From Parelaphostrongylus tenuis (lineage: Eukaryota > Nematoda > Chromadorea > Rhabditida > Metastrongylidae), in the NCBI GenBank assembly GCA_019055375.1, contig JAHQIW010007345.1:1-64000 (forward strand): a stretch of DNA of 64,000 bases, read 5' to 3'. The position numbers and the translations under genes were made by a program. This document shows, piece after piece, positions 24,481 through 33,910 of the stretch (within the stretch, counting starts at the first letter, position 1; every line of letters begins with the position of its first letter). The notes under the pieces were generated by a model. The model saw nothing but the letters and a program-made list of their open reading frames with translations. It was not told where the DNA came from and searched no databases.

Positions 24481-26439
24481 ACCTTACATAGTAGAAAAAA
24501 TAGACGCCAAATGAATTTATTGCCAGAAAATGTTACAATATTTATTGAAGATTCTCTATAAAAGTGTTCTTGTAAAAGGAACTGCCACATGTCCTAAAAA
24601 CTCTATTTTCAGTATAAGGGCTACATGCTTAAGAAAACTACGCAAATTCAATCCTTTTTGGACGTTTTTTCGACAATGTTGTGAAGATGTAGTTTGAAAG
24701 TACATTTTGTATAATGTGCAACTTTCTAGAAAAAAATCTTTGTAGAGGTTCTTATACAACCGGACCAAGCTTTGGAAAAGGTCATATCCATCAAATTGGA
24801 CAGTACCCTTATAGGAAAGATGCATTTTCCTGTTTTGACTCATTAGCACTTTATCGTTATGAAGCTATAGCATACTACTGAGATGTTTTTCTGCAGTTAT
24901 TTCTAATAAGGAAATCCCCATGCGTCTTGGCAATCTCTGTAATCCAATAGGGAGACAACATCAAAGTGACAAAAATAAACATATTTCCGATTCTCGTTAA
25001 GCATTCTTGCCGCCATAGTACTATTGCACTAATCTGAATGACGACATCTTCTTTGAACACTCACCGATTAAAGATTCACCAGTGTTGTCTTGACAAGTGG
25101 ACACTAAGTTGCTAACAATAAAACTTCTTTAGTAGATCACATTATATCACTGGTCGCGACTTTAAAGGTTTAACCTTCCCCGAAGCCTGGAACGGTCTAA
25201 CTCACTTACAGTCTGCTCAGTCGACCACCGTCGAATTCAAACTTCCAAATACAGTAAATACTGAATGACTGAATAGTAGGCTGAGTAGGATACATTATGA
25301 GAAAAAGTACACAATCTAATTTTACATTCCTTTGCTGTTAAAATCCTTCCAGTAAAATTAGTTATCTCGGTAGGTACATCTCTTTTAACAATTTCACGAG
25401 CAACTACTTTGCGATAAACTGCAAAAAGTTGACCCTTCTGCCAAATGATTCTCAGAGAGCTTCTCTCAGCATTACAATCATATGCGTAATACACAAGCTT
25501 CACTTCTGTACAGAGAGCTTGTGTGAGATTGGTGTCTTCTTTCAAAAAGGTAGCTAACGTCTCGGCGATTTCGTCTTCCTCTAAGCCTGATATTACTCTA
25601 AATTCCATAAATAAGAACGCTACGTGCTGGAAGATGGGCGCGTGTGTACATTCTTTCCGAAATTTGATATACCTATTTTTTTCTTGCTTCTGAGTTTTTC
25701 GCTTTTTCCACTTTAGTTAGGCACTTTTTTCTTTAAGTCATAAGACGCCGTAATCATTAGTAAACGCGCGTGTTTGTCCGTCCTTTTTCGCATAAATTTA
25801 ATTGCACTTATCTATGAAGTACTGGGGTACTTATACTGTGTAACTCGTCAACGCGATCGATGGATCGCTGCATGGAATCGACATCCATCCACTCACCTCT
25901 CCCTTCACTCCGTTTTTCTACCTCTGCCCAGCTCGCACTTTAGCCAGGAAAGAACGCCCGCGTACATGGAGCTTAGTCTTAATTTTGCCAGCTACACTAC
26001 AGTGAAATGGCATTAAAAAAATAAGCACATCGTTGAAATAATCGAAACTTAAGCTATCGAATGGCTACTTATAAGTTGAGGAAAGATCTCTATCCTGTGA
26101 GGAATGTTCGTGTGTAAAACACAAATGTTTTCTTTTTGCTGCAGCTTATGAAAAGACTTTTCAAAAATGACTGTGCAGCACAGTAGTGGGAGATTTAAGC
26201 TTTTGAAAGATTACTGAAAGCACAATGGAAGATCTTGCCTTTGTTAAGCGGAAGGGATCGTTTCTCATGTGTCGCCAGATAGCGAAAAAGGACCGGAAAA
26301 CCTTTAACGACACAGCGGTTTGTGAAGACATCTTCAAAAAGCTTGTCACCTTGAAAACCCAGATTTTTGAGCCAAAGTGTTTCTTTTCGACCATCGAAAG
26401 CGACGGGAATCCAGTAATTCTTGAATGATAAAAATAGAA

Positions 26440-26690
26440 CGGTCGTCGATCAATCCATGAGGTGTGCGCCATACGTCCATCTTTATCAGCCAATGCATAG
26501 CTGATTCAATGTATATATGACGCAGACTCTTTCCTAAGCCAGCTGCTGCATACAATCGGATTAATATCTTTCTAGACAAATATGCACCGATTTCTCGGCC
26601 CTAGAGGCATGAAACGCTTGGTCAGCCTAGGGATTTGGATCAAGCCGATTGGCAATTTTGTGCCTATTGCGAGGCACCTCTAATCATTAT
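26440..26690 (-). mobile_element. tRNA-derived SINE family A fragment
   Basis: The tail (GATTGATCGACGACC on the - strand, near 26445) and a following GCGCACACC block match family A. The head half is strongly diverged. Confidence 0.45.
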
Positions 26691-26965
26691 CTCACAAACT
26701 TATTTTTACTTAACTTCCACCTAGATTAATATAATAATGCTCGAGTTGACTTATGTATTAGGACAGACTTCCAGTACGACCATCATTTTTGAACCAAGCT
26801 GTTCCTTTGTCGAAATCGCATAGAGATCATTAGCGCTGCAGAATCATGATGAAGTCGTTATAAGGAAATCCTTTACATAGTCAAAATATCGGTTTCTTTC
26901 TAGTAAAAAAGACGTTTATGTTGGATAAAGTTATTTGTTTGCGAAATGTTCATACGTTTTCGCTC

Positions 26966-27130
26966 TTTTCAGTAGTCCTTCTCTCGCTCTCCTCCCTCTT
27001 CTAGTTCTTCTCTCGTTTTCGTCGCAACTACTTCTTATCTCTTCATGCTTTATTCGCAATCTCCTTCTTCACACTTTTCTTTACATTCTCTCAGTTGCTT
27101 CATAATTTTTGGTTTTTTTTTTTTGAAGAC
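26966..27130 (+). repeat. Pyrimidine-rich tract
   Basis: About 165 bp are strongly C/T-biased on the + strand with CTTCTCTC-type motifs, ending in a T run. No gene or acceptor function is evident. Confidence 0.6.
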
Positions 27131-29321
27131 GTTTTAAAGAAGGACAAAGGCATTCGGAAGAAATTAAATATTTATTAATTGCTTCGCTGTATCCAGCCTT
27201 CATTATTTTTATCAAAAGGCGTACTGCAATGCTATTTACCGACTTTTGCATGACTGCTCATCACGGGGCTTACATGAACCCACATATATTTTAAAAACAC
27301 CTCCTGCGGCTGTTTGTCAGAGAACTGTGAAATCGGAGGTGGCCTGATGGGAAGGGCGCTTGACGAGGCAACCATTTTGTAGCCAAATTCTTCTATGAGC
27401 AATTTATGTACTATTTTGATGGTGCCTTATCATACAGGAAGCTTGATCCTTTCCCAGGGCTTATCACTTAGTGAAAGTGTTGCAGTCCATCGAGGCATTT
27501 TTTAATTGAGTGAAAGATCGTAGTAGCAGCTCTATTAGCCAAATGCCACCAATCACATTGAACTTCTTTTGATAGCTTTTAGGTTTTTTTGGTACAAGTT
27601 TTGGCTTTAGGTGCATTCTGTTGTCCGTTTCAAGATCTGATTTGAAATGAATGTTCCAGTTTCTGCTCATGGAGGCTTTATTTTCATTGTATAGAAAGAA
27701 TCACCCAGAAAACCCCTGAGATGATTCAACTTTAGAAAGGGTCAAAGTGAGTACTACGGTATAGAATTTTGTATACGGCAGCATAAGAATATATGTTTGA
27801 GTAACGCTTCAACGGAAACCTCTACGGAAGTCGACGAAGTGAAAACTGCGCTGTTCATAGTTTATTATGGAAGCGACTTCAACAAGATGACTCATCTTGG
27901 AAGGAAGCATCCGACTGAGTATAAGATCTTTCAAATAAGAGCATAACTTTTCTTTGCGACACATAACCTCTTTGGAACGTTTGGCTCATGTGCACCGATG
28001 TCAAGTCATTCGGCAATCGGCCTAAAAATTGTAATGTAGTATGAGTTTCTATTTACATCACAATATAATGCGATTTGCAAGGTAATTTGGACTACGAACT
28101 ACAAAACGATGATTCCAAAGAACGACTTCGCCACTCCTTTATCAGTTACTGATTGTTGACCACGGACCAATTGCGGTGCATGCAGAAATTCCAGTAATTC
28201 GAATGTTGGCCAGATTCACCATGGGTCATGCTGCTGCTGATGTGATATTGATCAACTCAAGCAAACTGACTGTGAAAAATTTTCTATTGTACCTAAATTC
28301 ACCAAGACTAATTAAAACTGGCCACGTTAAACGTTATTGATTTGAAAAACACACTGCTTCTACCGCAAGTCCATTATGTATATTTTTCACATTTCCCTCG
28401 CTCAAGGCCTACATATATATTTCGTAGTGGCTGTTTACTGTATAAGTGCTGTTGTACTTTGCACTGGGACCTCCCCTTTTCTTCACATCACCCACGTGTT
28501 GATTACTCTGTTACTGCCTTAACAACTTTCTCCCCCGTTCAATTACACGTGCTCATGAATGGTTTAATCTCGATGAGGGCCACGCCTCAGAATTATGGCT
28601 GTCGTGGTCCCCAGTAATACCGACTATTATAAGACGAAATTTCTTTGCTGGATTTGTTGAATTCGTCATTGAAAGCAAATCTCACTTCAAGCCTTCGACT
28701 CCAGAATCTCAGGTATTTTGAAATTGAATCAACACGAGGTTGCTATAGAAAGCTTTTTTCGAACCTTACCTGACCTTCTTCTTCTTATCAGAGCTCTGTT
28801 GATGCGAGTCTACTCTGTTTACAGCAGCCGGTTGTTGTCGCGATAAGGATGATGAATGAGTGTTCCTCCTCGAGTAGTGCTCCATCTCACTGGATGAGAC
28901 TCAGTGCGACAATGTTAATCCATACCGGTTGATGGACAGCAGTAGATAGCTCACTCAAATCACCGCGGCTATTGAAAAGGCGAAGGTGCTGAAGTGTTAT
29001 TTGAAAAAATTTTTTTCAACAATCTTTGTCACCAGTCTCCATATCTGGTCAACTTTAGTTCGCTTTACGAAGACCCAAACGAACGAAAATAGCGTTAGCT
29101 GCTCCTCTCGCACTACACCTTCAGTAAACTATTGAGAATTTCCAAATGCCCAGATTTTTGAGGAGTGACGCTATTTCTTTGGAATTTCGTGCTACTGTTG
29201 TGCATACCGAACGAGTCAAAACTCCATATTATATGATAGGTAGTAGAGGCAGCAACACGTTCATTCAAAACATTTTGCTGATTGCTGATACTGGTTGTAA
29301 CTGAGTCACATTTTACATATT

Positions 29322-29454
29322 AACATGATAAGAAGGGGAGACGCGACTAGTAATACCTTGTAACTCAATCACGACTCCCTTTTTTTGAAAAAAAATTTAG
29401 GAGGCTGTGATTGAGTCACAAGGTATTACTGGTTGCGTCACCTCTTATCATGCT
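29322..29454. repeat. Palindromic repeat, about 55-bp arms
   Basis: Left arm 29322-29380 and right arm 29400-29454 are inverted copies (AAGAGGTGACGC-like ends, AGTAATACCTTGT centre block). The spacer is an A/T-rich run. It is likely a MITE or a folded remnant. Confidence 0.65.
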
Positions 29455-30221
29455 ATTGTGTAACAAAAGTGCCAAGTGTCATTAGCTCAAATTATTGGGA
29501 CTCTCACTGAACATTAACTCGTGCTTGTCGAACAGCTCAACATTTTGCACACTACACGCAACTGTCGATGTTGAACGATGAGCTGTCAGTACTTTTTTTT
29601 CGCTTTTCTTCAACCTCTAATCCACGTTTGCATTCTGTATAGAAACTGCGTGCAGAAATCTCTTGTGCAAAGTTGAGAAAGTTTCACAAGTAACATTTAT
29701 TGTAATTACAACATCCTATTACCATTAACATGACTATTATTGCAGTACACAAGATTCGTAACCCTAAAGAAGAGTCTGGTACGGAAGAACAGAAGTCCAT
29801 ATGTTTTAATTGGCACAAATATCTCTACGAGAATCTTTCATAGGGCTTTTCCACAAACATATTTTATCTCTTGTCATGCTACCTTTGTGAAAGTACACTT
29901 TTTTCTTATGCGGAAGACGTCGGATATGTAATGACTAGGAAGAGCATTCATCGCCGAAGAACATTACCATATTCTTCGCAACCCACTCTAGAGGCAAATC
30001 GTGTTCTTAATGATAAAATATTGCGATAATCATAGATCAGTCCCAGCAGTGGCACTTAAAAATTGTAAAGGGGCGAATGTTGCTAGAATTAATAATACAA
30101 TCTCTAAAGGGTTCTTAAAGAGGGATTTCTTTTGATGACGCATTGTAGACTACTCAATCTATTACGTCACTGATGTCTATTTGTCTTCGTGAAATCTCCT
30201 CAAAGCCTTCAAGAATAATTT

Positions 30222-30282
30222 TCCTTCGAGTAAAGTAAAGTTTCAATAATCTTCCTTCTAGTAAAGTGAAGCTTCAGTAACT
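30222..30282 (+). repeat. Short direct repeat
   Basis: TTCCTTC(G/T)AGTAAAGT(A/G)AAG occurs twice in about 30-bp steps, each followed by a TTCA(A/G)TAA-type end. Confidence 0.6.
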
Positions 30283-30383
30283 ACGACATATGAAAATAAT
30301 CACTTATTCAATGAATACTATGAGCATTCACTGTAGTTTTTTTAGATGGCACTTTTAATGTTCATGCAGACTGATGAGAGTAT

Positions 30384-30480
30384 TCAGCGCAGTGGTTAAA
30401 GCTGCTCTTTGAAAGATACAGGGCTTTGGTTGAATCTCGCGCAATAGGTTGATCAAACGCTCCATTAATTTAGGTTCGGC
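30384..30480 (+). repeat. tRNA-like SINE head
   Basis: GCGCAGTGGTTAAAGCTGCT is followed at tRNA spacing by GGTTGAATC (a B box with one change). It resembles the family A head, but the body is not clear. Confidence 0.45.
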
Positions 30481-31659
30481 CGATTGGTGCCCAAATTATC
30501 TATGAAAGTGATTACAATGACGTGATATCATGGCAAGTCTCTGAAAGTCATTTTATGGGCTGAAAATGCATTCAGTCACTAGAAGATGTAATGATTGAAC
30601 TCGAATGCATAGAACATCCTTAGGGGTAGATCAAATTCGAGGTACTTTGGCGTTGATATGGGATATGTTAAATATTTATAGACTTATTGTAAAACTTGCG
30701 CTCGCTCATTCACGCGCGTTTGAAAAAAAGCGAATTTATAAATTTGGCAGGCCACACTGCGATCAACACTATGTACGCTCTTCGTCGTGAAGATAAGTTT
30801 TTATGTTCAATCACACTTACTTAACATGGCCGACAAGCACTTGTGGTTCCATCTAAGAATTGTCACTGGCTACTAAAAGAATGACATTAGTCGAAGTTGA
30901 ACCTGTGTATCACTCTTACCGGGAGCGCTACCACGATGCTACCAAGGCCACTCTTTGCAAGCACTCTTCCTTCGATTTCAACTATCGCAGTTCTTGGTAA
31001 CCAACCTCTAACGGTTTTAGCCTGGTAAACGCCTATCGGGATTGGATCCAGTTGAGCTGACAGTTTTTTCTCTGTGTACAACCTTTATTTCTTTTATTTT
31101 AGTGCTTTCTAGCAACATCATACCTTCACTTGTGGCCATCTTGTGAAGCACAATTACTACTTCTCAGAGGTTCCTACATCGTGATAGTGTTCACGCAGTC
31201 TCCCACTTTCCAAACCCTTATCTTCCATTGTATTCTGATTACGATTGGCCCAGATGCTTTCCCGTCTTTCTTTGCCACTGCACTTCTATTAAGCGTTCAA
31301 GGTAGATGGTGGCCGGAAATTTATTGTCACCATTATATTGAATAGTTTTGATGGCGAGGGAATCTGTAGAATACTCAGACTATTACATTTTTCCTGCTGA
31401 GACTCTTTCAGCGTCACTTTATCGTTTGCATTTCTGACAGGGTACATTTTTCTCTGGCTATCCCATTACATTGTAATCTCGCGTTCGTCTGAACATAATT
31501 CATTTTTGAAAGTTTACTCCACGTGTTTTTTAACTTTAGTTCACCGGTTTGATTTTAGCACACTTAACGCATACAGTAATAAAAATCACCTTTTATTTGA
31601 CTGATTCTCAAAAACTCGTTAGATCTCCAAGATACATATTTCCGCGGACTTTTTGTTAG

Positions 31660-31756
31660 AGCTTTCACGCGGTTTGGTGTTGCATCTTAGTGATATGCAC
31701 ATGTTTCGAACGGTTTCGCCATTCTGATCAGTATCACACACCCCATACTAAGAGCA
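31660..31756 (-). repeat. Inverted-repeat arm with degenerate hammerhead-like motif (left)
   Basis: Read on the - strand, this matches 33336-33432 on the + strand over about 97 bp with scattered differences. It contains CTGATCA, GGCGAAAC and a possible 6-bp stem I (GTGATA with TATCAC). Core base G8 is changed, so it is not expected to cleave. Confidence 0.55.
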
Positions 31757-32139
31757 ACAAAGGAAGAAAATGCCCAGTGCCTATCTACAGGAATAAACAT
31801 GTTGCACTATTTATTTTTCAAAAAAAACTCAATGAATTGAATGACCCGTACCACTAACACACAATTTCAGCAAACTCCATTCATAGCCCTCCTGCCTAAT
31901 CTGTTTCTTTGAAGGACTTGCTTGAACTATGATTAATGTGGACTTTATTGAAAACACAATACAAAAAGAGCTATCCAGAGATGTTTGAGCAATACCTTAG
32001 ACATGTAGGTCCACTCTATTTATAAATTTGCTAATAGCTGTATTCAAATCTCGCTAACCGTTTAGCACATCTAAAGATATCTTCAACTGCATGTTGACGT
32101 CTGGAAGCCAATCAACGAGCCATTTAAGTTTTTTGTCCT

Positions 32140-32301
32140 TTTAATCGCATTGCACCATTTAGTAATAGATTTTCGGGACTGCGAACGACGAACAGAAAAA
32201 GGAGAGCAACGTCGGCCCCACTCGGGCCTCTCAAAGAAACCGCCACCAAATAACAGACCCAAAAGTACGCGATAACCTTTTCGATTCAACAGTCCTTCCA
32301 G
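32140..32301 (+). mobile_element. RTE-clade LINE, C-terminal coding remnant, part before the insert
   Basis: Frame-shifting translation gives an RRRATSAPLGPLKE-like segment, then ITDPKVRDNLFDSTVLP, which corresponds to the region after the reverse-transcriptase domain in RTE elements. The frame is broken several times, so this is a dead copy. It continues after the insert at 32707. Confidence 0.6.
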
Positions 32302-32333
32302 CCGTCTGTAAGGACGAAGCACGTGTATCGGGC
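32302..32333 (+). ncRNA. Truncated upstream copy of the hammerhead ribozyme
   Basis: This is the same sequence 320 bp upstream, but it begins at stem II (GTCTGTAAGGAC). The CTGACGA strand and the 5' strand of stem I are missing, and GAAAC has become GAAGC. It cannot fold as a hammerhead alone. The truncation coincides with the 5' boundary of the insert. Confidence 0.65.
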
Positions 32334-32482
32334 TGTACAAGAGCCCTTACCAGACCACATGACAAGTTGGCTCAAATAATAATGGAAGGATATACTGAAA
32401 TTTGAGCGTGGTCTCAACAAAGCACTCGAAAGAAAGGTATAATATGATAAAAATACCAGCCAGCTAGCAATCGAGTGCGAAA

Positions 32483-32523
32483 ACACTCTGTGTTAGGTGA
32501 ATGTTTCACCTGACATAGAGTGT
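32483..32523 (+). other. Strong hairpin inside the 320-bp hammerhead unit
   Basis: Two 19-base arms (32483-32501 and 32505-32523) flank a TGT loop. Seventeen positions pair as Watson-Crick and the two differences leave a G-U pair or a mismatch. It could stabilise a circular or linear RNA made by the unit. Confidence 0.6.
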
Positions 32524-32610
32524 AAAGCGTACGTCGTCGATAACTAAATATAAGGAGTGTAAGGCTCCCGAGAGAACTGACTATAAAAAGATCGACAGAC
32601 GACGGGTTCT

Positions 32611-32653
32611 GCCCGGCTGACGAGTCTATAAGGACGAAACACGTGTATCGGGC
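32611..32653 (+). ncRNA. Hammerhead ribozyme, minimal type I, apparently intact
   Basis: Stem I is GCCCGG (32611-32616) with UCGGGC (32648-32653), six pairs including one G-U. The core CUGACGA is at 32617-32623 (fits CUGANGA). Stem II is GUCU/GGAC around an AUAA loop (32624-32635), followed by GAAA (32636-32639). Stem III is a two-pair A-U, C-G stem with an ACGU loop (32639-32646). The cleavage triplet is GUA, so self-cleavage is predicted between 32647 and 32648. All catalytic-core residues are present. The very short stem III matches hammerheads known from Penelope-like elements. In vitro activity is predicted, not shown. Confidence 0.8.
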
Positions 32654-32706
32654 TGTACAAGAGCCCTTACCAGACCACATGACAAGTTGGCTCAAATAAT
32701 AATGGA

Positions 32707-33205
32707 AGTCCTTCCAGCGTTCTGCTATGTAGCAGAGAGGGCTGACACTTAGACCACGTGAAGACTACTACAAACGACCCCAGAGCGCTTGAACGATGTC
32801 TTCGGTGAATCAGTCCGCTTTCTCAAAATCCAACCACCTTGCGCAGCTCAGATCTCCGAAATCCATCACATCTTCGCGACCCAAAAGAGAGCATGCATCA
32901 GTAGCGAAACACAGGTCATATAGTAAGAAGATCAGAAGACAGATGACCGAAACGAACTGTAGAGTGGAGACCACGAGAATACACCCGCCTTCGACGACGA
33001 CCGCTCAAACGTTGGGCGGACGTGTTCGTTAAAAGATTTAATAAGCTGTATTCTCAGCTGCCGATGTTTTACAGACCACAGTGTGAAGTTTACTCCACCT
33101 GCCATGCTCAAATCAGACCATCACCCATGAGTGACAATCGTGAGAAGAAGAGACGAGTGGAAAATGTGCTGGGGTCCGCACAATTTGTGAAGACGGACCG
33201 TTCAG
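32707..33205 (+). mobile_element. RTE-clade LINE, C-terminal coding remnant, part after the insert
   Basis: Across frames one can read FCYVAE, TTTNDPRALERCL, LRSSDLRNPSHLRDPK, TVEWRPREYTRLRRRPLKRW, ADVFVKRFNKLYSQL and RRRDEWKMCWGPH, in the order found at the C terminus of nematode RTE proteins. Several frameshifts and a stop show it is inactive. It is GC-richer than its surroundings. The two open frames at 32796-33029 and 33022-33213 are by-products of this remnant, not host genes. Confidence 0.75.
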
Positions 33206-33335
33206 GTAAATGAGCAAGTAAAAAGCAATATTCATGTGATAACAGCCGTAAAACATCGACTGAAGGAAAAACAGTGCAACACTTAGCATTTCACTCAACG
33301 GGCACTGTAGTACTGTAGTATCTCCTCCTCCGGTA

Positions 33336-33432
33336 CTCTTAGTATGGGGCGTGTCATACTTATGAGATGGGCGAAACCGTTTAAAACGTCCATATATCAC
33401 TATGATGCAACACTAAGCCTCGTGAAAGGTTC
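33336..33432 (+). repeat. Inverted-repeat arm with degenerate hammerhead-like motif (right)
   Basis: This is the partner of the arm at 31660-31756 in opposite orientation. It has CTTATGA in place of the CTGATGA core, then GGGCGAAAC and a GTC triplet. The two arms enclose the RTE remnant and its hammerhead insert, although the arms could be independent copies. Confidence 0.55.
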
Positions 33433-33694
33433 AACAAAAAGTCTGTGAAAGTAGTAAAAATGTGGACACAAAAATTAAGAGCTTAATAAGCATTTTAAAA
33501 TCGTAGATGAAACGAACACAGCGACATAAGCACATCCTAAAAAAAGTGGGAAGCTTTTGAAACGCAAGCAGTCTCCCTGGCTACGTGGGTAATTCGGTGA
33601 GAAACTTATGATAGTTTTGCTTCTTTATCACCTGTAAGTGGTGCTGTTATTCTGCTACTTTTAGTTATGAAAGAGTATTATACAAAGGAGATTT

Positions 33695-33910
33695 AAGAAC
33701 AATGCCCAGATGCTCTTTCCGTCGCTCCGCATCCACCAAATCTATTATCGAATGGTGTAATGCGATCTAAAGAACAAGAAGCCCCAAAGCGCTTTTTTTG
33801 GTTTGCAGACGTCAGCAAGTATCTGAAGATATCTTTCGATAAGATAACCGTTCAGCGACTTTAGTACATATATTAGAAAATTTGCGAATGCAGTGGACCT
33901 TCATGCCTAC
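33695..33910 (-). repeat. Repeat related to 31975-32235, opposite strand
   Basis: Read on the - strand this segment resembles 31975-32235 on the + strand, including a run like GTCGCATTGCACCATT and the start of the RTE-like RRRRKSIWALF segment. It is therefore a second, shorter RTE-associated fragment. It contains stops and no intact frame. Confidence 0.5.

Larger units (their letters stand above)
22561..29321. other. No gene supported
   Basis: The longest frame is 25237-25608 on the - strand (123 codons, starting MEFRVISGLEEDEIAE). It is acidic in its first third, with no domain I recognise and no convincing splice context. The rest holds the repeats listed. Confidence 0.4.
29455..31659. other. 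No gene seen
   Basis: A - strand frame at 30887-31081 (64 codons) reads plausibly protein-like but matches nothing I recognise. No other structure apart from the short repeats listed. Confidence 0.35.
32302..32706 (+). mobile_element. Retrozyme/Penelope-like non-autonomous insert with hammerhead ribozyme
   Basis: A block of about 83 bp (32306-32388) recurs at 32626-32708 with an exact offset of 320 bp, so the insert is one 320-bp unit followed by a second copy of the unit's start. The insert is bounded by an 11-bp direct repeat AGTCCTTCCAG at 32291-32301 and 32707-32717, read as a target-site duplication. Outside it, an RTE coding motif reads straight through when the insert is removed (LFDSTVLPA followed by FCYVAE), so the boundaries are firm. 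The first unit is truncated inside its hammerhead (the CTGACGA part is missing) and the second has a complete one. This partial head-to-tail dimer with a truncated 5' copy is typical of Penelope-like elements and animal retrozymes. No protein is encoded, so it must rely on a partner element. Confidence 0.75.

Noticed and set aside
32796..33213. Two overlapping small frames considered as a gene pair
   Set aside because: The matching RTE protein reads across several frames of the same DNA, so these are by-products of a broken LINE.
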